A stretch of DNA of 64,000 bases from WRHT01 sp031550525 (GTDB lineage Bacteria > Desulfobacterota > Desulfovibrionia > Desulfovibrionales > Desulfovibrionaceae). Positions 1-7,365 of the stretch are shown in pieces. Numbering within the stretch: the first letter of the stretch is position 1; each line of letters opens with the position of its first letter. The notes under the pieces are model-generated. The model saw only the letters and a list, made by a program, of their open reading frames with translations. It was not told where the DNA came from and made no database searches. The DNA lies in NCBI GenBank assembly GCA_031550525.1, contig JAVBON010000014.1:62001-126000 (forward strand). The letters run 5' to 3'. Made by a program: the position numbers and the translations under genes.

Positions 1-1
1 G

Positions 2-205
2 CGCGGCGCTTTTTACTTCTTCCCCAAAGCGCCGGGCGGCGACGACGGAGCATTTATAAAGCGCCTTACCGAAGAATTGGTGCTGGCCGTGCCCGGCTCC
101 GGCTTTGGCGCGCCAGGCCACTTCCGCCTCGCCTTCTGCGTGAGCGAAGACGAGATCCGGCGCTCCGCCGAAGGTTTTAAACGCGCGCGTGACGCGTTTA
201 AGTAA
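2..205 (+). CDS. Class I/II aminotransferase, C-terminal end (partial)
   Basis: The window opens inside this gene; 67 residues remain, ending at a TAA. The fragment begins RGAFYFFPKAPGG, the conserved strand of PLP-dependent aspartate-type aminotransferases. It continues with VPGSGFGAPGHFRLAF, the C-terminal PG-x-x-FG-x-x-G-x-x-R-l-x-F motif whose Arg binds the substrate carboxylate. It closes with a helix rich in Arg and Ala. The PLP lysine lies upstream of the window, so the substrate cannot be judged. Fold-type I family membership is seen in the motifs. The exact enzyme (aspartate or aromatic aminotransferase, or an LL-DAP type) is open. Confidence 0.85.
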   Translation, partial: RGAFYFFPKAPGGDDGAFIKRLTEELVLAVPGSGFGAPGHFRLAFCVSEDEIRRSAEGFKRARDAFK

Positions 206-252
206 ATCTGGCTTCATCCTCAATAAGCGCAACAACTATAAAATAGTATGGG

Positions 253-283
253 GGGGAAGAAAACCATGATGGTTTTCTTCCCC
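253..283 (+). terminator. Strong hairpin after the aminotransferase
   Basis: A 13-bp perfect stem (GGGGAAGAAAACC / GGTTTTCTTCCCC) with a 5-nt loop lies 48 nt after the aminotransferase stop. The 3' arm is followed only by TTCCC, so it is either a weak rho-independent terminator or a 3'-end stabiliser. Confidence 0.5.
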
Positions 284-285
284 TT

Positions 286-306
286 CCCTCTGGCCCGGCC
301 AGAGGG
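286..306 (+). repeat. Second hairpin, 10-bp palindrome
   Basis: CCCTCTGGCC and GGCCAGAGGG are separated by one base. This second perfect palindrome is almost contiguous with the hairpin at 253-283 and ends 15 nt before the DUF401 start codon. In the mRNA it would sit next to, and could occlude, the ribosome-binding region of that gene. Confidence 0.45.
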
Positions 307-321
307 GTATAGGACTACGTC

Positions 322-1632
322 ATGCCAGTTTTTTCCGACGCCACTTTGGCCTTTGGCAAGCTGATAATTACTTTTATCTGCATACTCGTAATGCTGCGCC
401 TGCATGTCGCTTTATGGAAAACCATAGTTGCGGGTGGCATTGTAATAGCGCTGCTTACAGGCCTGCCTCTGGCCCAGTGGCCCGCGTTGCCCTTGCAAAC
501 CCTTGCCAGTAGCGGTCTGATTATAATGGAGGTAATGCTCTTCGGCATTTTGCTGCTCTCGGGCATTCAGGAGGCCACCGGGCAAAGCAGGCGTCTGGTG
601 GACGGGCTGGAGCGTTACCTGCACTGGCCGCGCATACGCCTTATTGTTTTTCCCGCCCTGGTGGGGCTGCTGCCCATGCCCGGCGGCGCGCTTTTCTCAT
701 GCCCCATGCTGGATGCGGCGGCCCACGGGCTGAATATAAGCCCGCAGCGCAAAACACTTATAAATTACTGGTTCCGCCATATTTGGGAACTGGCCTGGCC
801 CCTTTACCCCGGCTATATTCTGGTCAGCTCGCTTCTGGGCCTGCCTTTGCTTGCTCTGCTTAAGTATACAGCCCCGCTGGTGCTTTTCTCCTTTCTCACC
901 GGCTGGTTTTTCTACATGCGCGATATAGATGTTACAACGCCCAAGGCCGCTCAGCCCGCGGAAGCGGCTGAAAAACGCGCGGGGCTGGGGCATTTGCTTT
1001 ATGAATCGCTCCCGTTAATCATAACAATCGGCGGCGCGGCTGTTTTTGGGTTCATTTTTGAAATTTCCGGGCTGCAATTGCCATCGCAGGCCTCTTTTAT
1101 GGCTTCTTTGACTTTGGCGATAATCGTGGCGGCCTGGCAGGGACGCGGCAAATTTAAAAAAAGCTTCCGCCAGATAGCCTTGAGCAAAAGCTCGCTAAAC
1201 CTGTTGCTGCTGGTTTATACCATATACTTGTTCAAAGACGTAATCGGGGCCAGCGGCATTGTTGGCGATATGAGCCATATAAGCGGCAACAGGTTGCTTA
1301 TATGCTCACTGTTCGTGCTGCTGCCGCTGGTTTGCGGCATGCTTACGGGCATTATGGTTGGCTACGTGGGAGCCTGTTTTCCCATACTCATCGGTATTCT
1401 GGCGGAAACCGGAATGCAGGCGGAAACCTTGCCGCTTATAGTGCTGGCCGTTATCTCCGGCAACGTGGGGCAGCTTATCACCCCTCTGCACGTGTGCATT
1501 GTGGTCTCCTGCCAGTATTACAAGGTACGGTTTATGGAGTTGTGGCGCAGCCTGCTGCCTGCTTTGGCCGTACAAATGTGCTATGGGGCATTGTGGGCGT
1601 TTTTTCTGTATGCGGTGGGGGCGCATTTTTAA
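322..1632 (+). CDS. DUF401-family integral membrane permease
   Basis: This 436-residue protein is dominated by about ten to twelve hydrophobic helices and has no signal peptide. It carries the conserved LLPMPGGALFSCPML segment (around residues 112-126) and the NYWFRHIWE motif, both typical of DUF401 proteins. DUF401 proteins are distant relatives of the CitM/GntP-like ion transporters, and their substrate is unknown. A second glycine-rich re-entrant-type stretch near residue 335 (CGMLTGIMVGYVGACFP) and a third (VISGNVGQLITPLH) suggest an internally duplicated transporter core. The ATG at 322 follows the double hairpin with little spare leader. The family call is firm; no transported compound is claimed. 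Confidence 0.8.
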   Translation: MPVFSDATLAFGKLIITFICILVMLRLHVALWKTIVAGGIVIALLTGLPLAQWPALPLQTLASSGLIIMEVMLFGILLLSGIQEATGQSRRLVDGLERYLHWPRIRLIVFPALVGLLPMPGGALFSCPMLDAAAHGLNISPQRKTLINYWFRHIWELAWPLYPGYILVSSLLGLPLLALLKYTAPLVLFSFLTGWFFYMRDIDVTTPKAAQPAEAAEKRAGLGHLLYESLPLIITIGGAAVFGFIFEISGLQLPSQASFMASLTLAIIVAAWQGRGKFKKSFRQIALSKSSLNLLLLVYTIYLFKDVIGASGIVGDMSHISGNRLLICSLFVLLPLVCGMLTGIMVGYVGACFPILIGILAETGMQAETLPLIVLAVISGNVGQLITPLHVCIVVSCQYYKVRFMELWRSLLPALAVQMCYGALWAFFLYAVGAHF

Positions 1633-1921
1633 GAATGCACGCAGGCAAAGCCGCGACCATTTTGCAACAATTCCCATACTGCTAAAATAATACTGCCAGG
1701 CATGGCTCGGAGCGTTCCGGCGCCATGGCTTGCTTGCCTTTCAGCCATGCCCCAAAAACCTTTTATTGAGCTCACACAGCATCTGAGTATGCTTCTGTAG
1801 TGAGAAACGATCTCTGGCACGAGCCAAAAGCAGCGTAATGCCGATGCGCCCAGCCGGAATATTTTCTTGATCCCAATGCCGTTTTATTCTATTTTATTGG
1901 AGATGTGCCATATATTCAAAG

Positions 1922-1950
1922 TTGACTAGATTGATTTTATTTCATATTCA
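1922..1950 (+). promoter_or_regulatory. Probable sigma-70 promoter
   Basis: TTGACT and TATTCA are separated by exactly 17 bp. Initiation would fall near 1957, only a few bases before the GTG at 1962. Transcripts would therefore be almost leaderless for that small gene, or the true target is the OsmC/Dsr cluster further down. The rest of the 329-bp gap (1633-1961) shows no gene. Confidence 0.45.
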
Positions 1951-1961
1951 AAGAGCGCAAT

Positions 1962-2201
1962 GTGAGCGGAACAAATAACAAGTGTCAGCAGCGGGAATAT
2001 GTTGGTGAGGCTTTTTATACAGCCCCCAGCGATATTGTGGCCCAAATGCGCGCCCTTGAAGCAGAGCTTGACGAGTTGCACGACCAAGTGCGCGGCTGTG
2101 CCGATTCAGCCCAAAAAACCGACTTGCTTGAACGGCAGAAAAAACTTGAAGAAAGTATGGAATTAATGAGTCAGCTTCTTTGCTTTGCCAAAAAAGTCTG
2201 A
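1962..2201 (+). CDS. Small coiled-coil hypothetical protein (79 aa)
   Basis: The function is not recognised. The protein is 79 residues long and starts at a GTG. Residues 24-74 form one long acidic/basic amphipathic helix (MRALEAELDELHDQV, then LLERQKKLEESMELMSQLL), probably a coiled coil. The N-terminus is polar. The upstream AAGAGCG is a poor ribosome-binding site, and the likely promoter -10 element lies only 12 nt away. The start could therefore be the ATG at residue 29. The gene precedes the OsmC/Dsr-type cluster by 82 nt on the same strand and may be co-transcribed. It is probably real, given the coherent heptad pattern, but unproven. Confidence 0.5.
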   Translation: MSGTNNKCQQREYVGEAFYTAPSDIVAQMRALEAELDELHDQVRGCADSAQKTDLLERQKKLEESMELMSQLLCFAKKV

Positions 2202-2283
2202 TCGAGATAAATGTTCAATTATAGCCTGGGTGTACCGCAACAAAAAAAACAGCGGTCCATCTTTAACTAAAAAGGAGACCAAC

Positions 2284-2721
2284 ATGGCCCATGCATTTGA
2301 TTTGGAACTCATCCGCGATTCCGGCGCCCATTACATTATTAAAACCGGCTCCGCCGCCCTTCCGGTAATCGATTACAACAGCAGCAGTATTACCGCCGAA
2401 GAAAAAGCCAACGAGCATATGGGCGGCCGCCTCTTGGCCGCAGGTGCTCTTGCCTGCTACACCAACTCCCTGTGGAACGACATCGTCCGCGCCGGCGGCA
2501 CCCCCAAAAAGCTGCATTCTTGGATTGAAGTCGAAAAAGAAAAAGACAGCGCCATGCGTACCAAGTTCGGCCCCTATACCCTGAAAGTGGAAGTATCCGC
2601 CGACGGCATCACCGCCGAACAATTCGCCCCCATCCGCAGCGCCCTTATGCGTGGTTCGCTCGTGACCTACACCATGGAAGAAGGCACTGAATTCGATTAC
2701 GAAATCGATCTCGTTGACTAA
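2284..2721 (+). CDS. OsmC-family-like protein
   Basis: The ATG at 2284 was chosen because AAAAAGGAGACC sits just upstream and the open frame before it has no ribosome-binding site. The 145-residue protein has a central helix LAAGALACYTNSLWNDIVRAGG. This matches the position and style of the OsmC/YhfA central helix that carries the catalytic Cys; Cys59 would be the candidate here. Flanking strands (LHSWIEVEKE, YTLKVEVSADG) fit the alpha/beta OsmC fold. OsmC/Ohr proteins reduce organic hydroperoxides or act on persulfides. The neighbouring DsrH/E/F-like genes, reached through an intercistronic hairpin, favour a role in sulfur transfer. The family call is likely and the role is inferred. Confidence 0.6.
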   Translation: MAHAFDLELIRDSGAHYIIKTGSAALPVIDYNSSSITAEEKANEHMGGRLLAAGALACYTNSLWNDIVRAGGTPKKLHSWIEVEKEKDSAMRTKFGPYTLKVEVSADGITAEQFAPIRSALMRGSLVTYTMEEGTEFDYEIDLVD

Positions 2722-2729
2722 ATTATGCA

Positions 2730-2752
2730 GGACGGCCGCTTTGCGGCCGTCC
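2730..2752 (+). terminator. Intercistronic hairpin/attenuator
   Basis: GGACGGCCGC-TTT-GCGGCCGTCC is a perfect 10-bp stem followed by TTAATCGTCTTTT. It lies between the OsmC-like gene and the DsrH-like gene, 31 nt before the latter. It probably partially terminates or sets differential expression. Confidence 0.65.
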
Positions 2753-2783
2753 TTAATCGTCTTTTAAATTATGAGGATATCAA

Positions 2784-3065
2784 ATGCTTTACATCCTTAA
2801 CAAAACCAGTGAAGAAGCCCTGAAGCAGCTCAAAATTATTGGCGCCGATGACGACGCGAAAGATGTTCTACTTGTTACGGACGCGGTTTTTCTGGCCACC
2901 GAAGCCAACCTCAAGCGTTTTGAAGGCATGGAAGTAGAAAACTTCTACGCGGCCGAAGATGCCGTGGAAGCCAGAGTTATGACCGCCGCCGGCAACGTCA
3001 AGATTGTAGACTATGACGATATGGCCGAAATGCTTGAAGACGCCGATAAAATAATCGTACTGTAA
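2784..3065 (+). CDS. DsrH/TusB-family protein
   Basis: This 93-residue protein begins MLYILNKTSEEALKQL, matching the first strand and helix of the DsrH/TusB family (usually about 95 residues). It then has the strand DVLLVTDAVFLAT and ends with KIVDYDDMAEMLEDADKIIVL. DsrH/TusB is the small subunit of the heterohexameric DsrEFH/TusBCD sulfur carriers. The cysteine used by DsrH in sulfur oxidisers is absent, as no Cys is encoded here, so sulfur relay must rest on the DsrE partner. AGGAT precedes the ATG. The DsrE-like gene follows after 12 nt, so one operon is expected. Confidence 0.7.
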   Translation: MLYILNKTSEEALKQLKIIGADDDAKDVLLVTDAVFLATEANLKRFEGMEVENFYAAEDAVEARVMTAAGNVKIVDYDDMAEMLEDADKIIVL

Positions 3066-3077
3066 GAGGGAGCAGAA

Positions 3078-3479
3078 ATGGCTAAAACATTTACTTTCGC
3101 ATTGCTTTCCGGCAGCACGGAAAACGAAGACGCGGTATTTGCCGTAAAGCTGGCCCAGGCCATGCTCGACAACGGCAGCAACGTTAATATTTTTCTTTAC
3201 GGCAACGGCTGCAACCTGGCCAACGTAAACGTGCCCTATAAAAAAGGGCGCTCGCCTATATCTGACGCCCTGCGCGCCCATATGGACGCCTCTGTTATTG
3301 ACGAGGCTATTGAAGAACTGGTTGACGACGGCGCCAAAATCTGCACCTGCCACACCACCGAATACAGCCGCGGCACCGAAGGCCTCGACTACCTTGAAGG
3401 CGTGGAATGGGGCGACGTGGGCAACTCCTTTACCAAAATGCTCCTCAGCTCTGATGTAGTCTTTACAATAGGACAATAG
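3078..3479 (+). CDS. dsrE: DsrE/TusD-family sulfur-carrier subunit
   Basis: This 133-residue protein follows the DsrE/TusD pattern. It has a first strand FTFALLSGS, the helix AVKLAQAMLDNG, the strand NVNIFLYGNGCNLANV, then EELVDDGAKICTCHTTEYSRG. Cys89 or Cys91 aligns in position with the persulfide-bearing Cys of TusD/DsrE (the loop after ...G-x-x-V/I-C). In known systems this Cys takes sulfane sulfur and passes it to DsrC/TusE. A GGAG ribosome-binding site precedes the ATG. The DsrF-like gene follows after 8 nt. The composition (DsrH-E-F) resembles a complete three-subunit carrier, with OsmC upstream as an extra partner. Confidence 0.75.
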   Translation: MAKTFTFALLSGSTENEDAVFAVKLAQAMLDNGSNVNIFLYGNGCNLANVNVPYKKGRSPISDALRAHMDASVIDEAIEELVDDGAKICTCHTTEYSRGTEGLDYLEGVEWGDVGNSFTKMLLSSDVVFTIGQ

Positions 3480-3487
3480 GTGACAAC

Positions 3488-3823
3488 ATGATTAGTTCTT
3501 GCAGCATAATCGTACGCAAGCCGCTGGGCATAGAGCCTTCCACCCTTGCCATACGCGCGGGCTGGGCCATGCTCACCAACGGCGGCCTTGATATAAAAAT
3601 GATTGTTATGGGCGACGGCCTTTACAGCCTGCTGGGTAAAACCGGCTATATAAAAGACATGTACGTGCGCTACCTCGGCGAAGACGGCGAAGTGTATCTT
3701 GTTGAAGAAGATATGAAGGAACGCGGCCTTACCGAAGACATGTTCCCCGACGGCGTGGAAGTAATTTCTCAGGACGAAGTTGCCGGCATAATTGATGAGA
3801 CCGACTCCGTAATGACTTTCTAG
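3488..3823 (+). CDS. DsrF/TusC-like DsrE-family protein
   Basis: This 111-residue protein has the DsrE-fold pattern: strand SCSIIVRKPLG, helix STLAIRAGWAMLTNGG, strand DIKMIVMGDGLYSLL, and a C-terminal VEVISQDEVAGIIDETDSVMTF. The GDGLYSLL segment corresponds to the GDGV/L block of TusC/DsrF. It is the last gene of the four-gene run and is followed by a strong terminator at 3845-3871. It most probably pairs with the DsrE-like and DsrH-like subunits in an alpha/beta/gamma assembly. Subunit identity (F rather than a second E) is inferred from gene order and length. Confidence 0.65.
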   Translation: MISSCSIIVRKPLGIEPSTLAIRAGWAMLTNGGLDIKMIVMGDGLYSLLGKTGYIKDMYVRYLGEDGEVYLVEEDMKERGLTEDMFPDGVEVISQDEVAGIIDETDSVMTF

Positions 3824-3844
3824 CGTTTATTTTTTACGAAACAA

Positions 3845-3871
3845 AAAAACGCCCGCTCGCCGGGCGTTTTT
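3845..3871 (+). terminator. Rho-independent terminator of the OsmC-Dsr operon
   Basis: An 11-bp stem AAAAACGCCCG / CGGGCGTTTTT with loop CTCGC is followed by a continuing T tract. It lies 21 nt after the last stop codon. Confidence 0.93.
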
Positions 3872-4091
3872 TTGTGGCCTTTCTACAAATGCCTTCTTAT
3901 CCACACCCGGCCGCCTTCGCCATATCCGCCAATCCGTCTGGTTATAGCGCATGCAAATTCAGCTGTTTTAACCTCATGCAAAACTGATTCTGTAACTTAA
4001 ACTCACCTTGCCGCCTTTATTCGCCACGCGATTGAAAAAACAGACCGGCAGGCAGCTCTGAGCAGAGCCGTAAGAATTTTAGCTCTGGCAA

Positions 4092-4130
4092 TTGACAAAC
4101 ATTTTCATTTTATATACCCCATAGGGGTAC
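4092..4130 (+). promoter_or_regulatory. csoR-type promoter with metal-responsive operator
   Basis: A TTGACA box at 4092-4097 is followed by TATACCCCATAGGGGTAC (4113-4130). The latter is a GC-cored inverted repeat of the CsoR/RcnR operator type (TACCCC-n-GGGGTA). It sits where the -10 region and start site would be, 20 nt before the repressor ATG, so autoregulation of the CsoR-type gene is expected. The rest of the 3872-4091 gap shows nothing recognisable. Confidence 0.7.
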
Positions 4131-4150
4131 TAGGTACAAAGGAGACGAAT

Positions 4151-4426
4151 ATGCGCGAATGTATGGATGTAGATGCGGTAGTGGCGCGGCTTAAAAGGAT
4201 TGAAGGCCAGGTGCGCGGCATTATGAATATGGTGCAAAACGACGTGCCTTGCGAAGATATTCTGGTGCAGATAGGCGCCGCCAAATCGGCTCTGCACAAG
4301 ACGGGGCAGGTAATTCTTGAAGGGCATTTGCACCACTGCGTGCTCACAGGCATTACCGATGGAAATGTTGAAGATACCTTGAAAAAACTCGCCAATGCAA
4401 TCGAACAGTTTTCTCGTATGACTTAG
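4151..4426 (+). CDS. CsoR/RcnR-family metal-sensing repressor, Cu(I)-type ligands
   Basis: This 91-residue all-helical protein of the DUF156 family has the signature ARLKRIEGQVRGI near its N-terminus. Cys34 (VPCED), His59 and Cys63 (GHLHHC) occupy the positions of the C-H-C Cu(I)-binding triad of CsoR. RcnR-type Ni/Co sensors instead carry His at the last position. Loss of DNA binding on copper binding is known for the family. An operator of the expected class overlaps its promoter. AAGGAGACGA gives a good ribosome-binding site for the ATG. The P1B ATPase at 4640 is the likely effector gene of the pair. Confidence 0.85.
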   Translation: MRECMDVDAVVARLKRIEGQVRGIMNMVQNDVPCEDILVQIGAAKSALHKTGQVILEGHLHHCVLTGITDGNVEDTLKKLANAIEQFSRMT

Positions 4427-4639
4427 GTCATTTTAACTTTTGAAAAGTTTAAATGCTCTGGAGGCCCCAAAGGTGGCGCCAGCAAGCGGGCAGCGCGGTG
4501 TGCCTTTAGCAAAAGCGCTTCGGCTTTGCGTATACGATAAAAGCGTGCTTCAGTTTTTATGCCTTTTAGAGGTAACATATTATTATATTTAAATAATATA
4601 GACAAATTTTCAGTACCAAACTGCTTTAGGAGCCAAGAG

Positions 4640-6574
4640 ATGAATATGCTCAAAGAACTATTTTTTGATGAAGAAAAAAGGCATATATTATTCGCGGTAA
4701 TAGGCGCTGCCGCGCTTATTTTCAGCTTTGCGGGCCTGCGCGGCCCCCTGCCCTTTGACCCTGCCTGGATAGCAGCCGTGCTTTGCGGCTTTCCAATTCT
4801 GCAGGGCGCTGTAGTCGGTCTTGTCACCAGCTTTGACGTAAAGGCCGACGTGCTCGTGGCAATGGCACTGTTGGCCGCTTTATATATAGGCGAAATTTTT
4901 GCCGCTGGTGAAGTGGCTTTTATTATGTCGCTGGGCTCGCTGCTTGAAGAGCGTACCGTGCGCAAAGCCCGCGAGGGCATTGAGAAGCTTGTGGATATGA
5001 CCCCGCGCACGGCGCGCGTGGTGCGCGACGGGCGCGAGACAATTATTCCGGCGGAAGAAGTGCGGGTAAACGACATTTTACGCGTGCTGCCAGGCGAGAC
5101 CATTGCCGTGGACGGCGTAATAACAGTTGGCCGCACTGCCGTGGATCAATCGCTGATGACGGGCGAGCCGCTGCCGGTTGATAAGGAAGTAAGCAACGAA
5201 GTATTCAGCGGCACGGTTAACCAGTTGGGCGCTTTTGACATGCGGGCCGTAAAAGTTGGCGATGACAGCTCCTTGCAACGTATGATCCGCCTTGTGGAAT
5301 CCGCCGACGCATCCAAAACGCCCATTGTGCGCGTAATGGACAAATGGGCCACCTGGATAGTGGCTGCCGCCCTTATCTCCGCCATAGCCACCTGGGTAAT
5401 TACGGGTGAGATAATCAGGGCTGTAACCATACTGGTTGTATTCTGCCCCTGCGCTTTGGTGCTTTCCACACCCACGGCCATAATGGCCGGTATAGGCAAC
5501 GCAACGCGCTTCGGCGTGCTTATTTCTTCCGGCGATGCTTTGGAGCGTCTGGCTAAAGTTACCCGTGTAGTTTTTGATAAAACAGGCACCCTTACCTATG
5601 GCAAACCGGAAGTAGCGGCAGTGCGCCCCATAAAAGCGGGATTGAGCGAAACGCGACTGCTGGAACTGGCTGCAACCATAGAACAACGTTCTGAACATCC
5701 CCTTGGTAAAGCCATATTGCGGCAGGCTGCGGCAAAAGGCATAAAACCGCAAGAGGCGGAGCAGTTTTCAAGCATACCCGGCCGTGGAGTCGCTGCCGGC
5801 GTCAATGGCCGCCAAGCCTTTGGCGGCACCCTGCAACTTATGCGCGAAAACGGCATTGAAATTGATGACGCCCTTGAAGCAATGGCCGGGCAATACAAAA
5901 AAGACGGCGGTACGGTTATATACATAGGCGTTGATAATGCAGTAGCAGGCCTGATAGTGCTTGCCGACACCCTGCGCCCGGACGCCAAAGATACGGTACG
6001 CGCGCTGCACAGCGAGGGTGTATGGACCACCCTGCTTACCGGAGACAACGCCCACGCCGCCGCGCATATAGCTAACGCCGTCGGCATAGACCAGGTGAGG
6101 GCCGAGCTTTTGCCTGAAGACAAGGTCAGTATAATCACCGGCGAATTGCAAAAATCAGATCTCGATAAAGTGTGCATGGTGGGCGACGGCATAAACGATG
6201 CCCCAGCGCTCAAGGCGGCCCACGTGGGCCTGGCCATGGGCGGAGTGGGCAGCGACATTGCTGTGGATGCTGCCGACTGCGTACTGGTGCAGGACGATAT
6301 AAAACGCCTGCCTCAGCTTATAATGCTGGCAAGAAAAACCGTTCAGACCATTAAAGTTAACATCACCATGTCCATGCTGCTCAACCTTGTTACCGTTGCC
6401 TTGGCCGCCCTGGGGCTTATGGGGCCGGTTGTGGGCGCTCTGGCTCATAATGCCGGGGCCTTGCTCATTGTGCTCAACTCTGCCCGCCTGCTCGGCTGGA
6501 AGTATTCCCATGCGCAGGTTCCAGGCCTGGCCGCTGTGGAACAAACCGCCCTTGCGGCCGACCAGACCGTGTAA
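4640..6574 (+). CDS. P1B-type heavy-metal-translocating ATPase
   Basis: The ATG at 4640 was chosen for the TTAGGAGCC ribosome-binding site; the open frame extends back to 4559 without one. The 644-residue protein has TGE (174-176, actuator domain), CPC in the transport helix (269-271), DKTGT with phospho-Asp313, an SEHPLGKA nucleotide-binding HP motif and GDGINDAPAL. There is no N-terminal metal-binding (HMA or CxxC) domain, so it is short for the family. The last helix reads HNAGALLIVLNSARLL, which matches neither the Cu(I) MxxSS signature nor the Zn/Cd Asp cleanly. The gene follows a CsoR-type repressor, which suggests copper. Metal specificity remains unresolved. It most likely exports cytosolic metal. 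Confidence 0.88.
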   Translation: MNMLKELFFDEEKRHILFAVIGAAALIFSFAGLRGPLPFDPAWIAAVLCGFPILQGAVVGLVTSFDVKADVLVAMALLAALYIGEIFAAGEVAFIMSLGSLLEERTVRKAREGIEKLVDMTPRTARVVRDGRETIIPAEEVRVNDILRVLPGETIAVDGVITVGRTAVDQSLMTGEPLPVDKEVSNEVFSGTVNQLGAFDMRAVKVGDDSSLQRMIRLVESADASKTPIVRVMDKWATWIVAAALISAIATWVITGEIIRAVTILVVFCPCALVLSTPTAIMAGIGNATRFGVLISSGDALERLAKVTRVVFDKTGTLTYGKPEVAAVRPIKAGLSETRLLELAATIEQRSEHPLGKAILRQAAAKGIKPQEAEQFSSIPGRGVAAGVNGRQAFGGTLQLMRENGIEIDDALEAMAGQYKKDGGTVIYIGVDNAVAGLIVLADTLRPDAKDTVRALHSEGVWTTLLTGDNAHAAAHIANAVGIDQVRAELLPEDKVSIITGELQKSDLDKVCMVGDGINDAPALKAAHVGLAMGGVGSDIAVDAADCVLVQDDIKRLPQLIMLARKTVQTIKVNITMSMLLNLVTVALAALGLMGPVVGALAHNAGALLIVLNSARLLGWKYSHAQVPGLAAVEQTALAADQTV

Positions 6575-6578
6575 ACAT

Positions 6579-6617
6579 GCAAATCCCCATTCAGCCAGAT
6601 GCTGAGTGGGGATTTGC
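6579..6617 (+). terminator. Hairpin after the metal ATPase
   Basis: GCAAATCCCCATTCAG pairs with CTGAGTGGGGATTTGC (one G-T pair) around a 7-nt loop, 4 nt after the stop codon. No T tract follows on the plus strand, so termination efficiency is uncertain. Confidence 0.6.
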
Positions 6618-6671
6618 CAATATATCCAGGGTCGTTTCAAACGGCACAGGCTTTCAAAATGCCGCGCGCGG

Positions 6672-6947
6672 CTACAATAGTCTTTTTATGCCTACAACCA
6701 CCGCTTCTCCGGCATTGGGCTTGTGAATTACCATTTGTATGAGGTGCCCGTCAGGATCAAAGGTCGCCAAGGTCTGTTTGCAATAAAACATGTAGTTGGT
6801 GCCATCAGACACCTCACGCCGGGCGCAAAGCAAAACCGGCATATAAGTGGCCCCTCTGATTTTATTGGTAACTTCCTTGAATACTTCGCCAGCTTTATGC
6901 GGCAATTCCACAGCCTTCATATCCGGATACAGTGTCCATTCGCTCAT
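6672..6947 (-). CDS. Small cystatin-like conserved protein (91 aa)
   Basis: A GCGGAGGCTGT ribosome-binding site precedes the ATG. The protein shows the order helix (VFKEVTNKI), then strands GATYMPVLLCARREV, SDGTNYMFYCKQTLAT and HLIQMVIHKP. This helix-then-antiparallel-sheet layout with a G-T-N-Y-x-F hairpin resembles bacterial stefin/cystatin-like proteins. There is no signal peptide, so it would be cytoplasmic. It is a single gene convergent with the ATPase terminator. The fold suggestion is inference from pattern only, and no inhibitory function is claimed. Confidence 0.6.
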   Translation of the reverse strand: MSEWTLYPDMKAVELPHKAGEVFKEVTNKIRGATYMPVLLCARREVSDGTNYMFYCKQTLATFDPDGHLIQMVIHKPNAGEAVVVGIKRLL

Positions 6948-7365
6948 TACAGCCTCCGCTAGCTTGATTTACTTCACATAACTTTATTACTAAGCATCTA
7001 GGCCTGTTTTAGTCAATATTTTCACTGCCGGAAACAATTCAACATTTTTTGTAACATACAGCGTGTGTTGCACGGATCCGGCACAAGCTTGTAATGAGTG
7101 CTACACACCAATAGTCAAAAAAATGAATACCTTTGTTATACTACTCTTCACGCCAATATGTCTACAACTGCGGCATGCCGCCGCTAACACCGCCTGCCGC
7201 CTTTTGCCAAATAAGGCACGAATATTGCAACACCCTTGCAACGGCCGGCACATGCTGCGCAAGGCCTTGCCTGAACGGCACATACAATATATATGAAAAC
7301 GTCAGCCGGGTATTCTGGCGGCGTGGCGAAAGCACAAGAGCATTTTGGCGCGGGAGACTTGTCAG
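6948..7365. other. 418-bp intergenic region before fliM
   Basis: No convincing gene is present; short open frames lack ribosome-binding sites and family features. It contains an imperfect inverted repeat near 7053-7107 (TGTGTTGCAC against GTGCTACACA), and a TTGTTATACT box at 7133-7142 that could be the -10 end of a promoter for fliM. Confidence 0.4.

Noticed and set aside
2185..2283. N-terminal extension of the OsmC-like gene
   Set aside because: A strong ribosome-binding site precedes the ATG at 2284 and the extension overlaps the previous gene.
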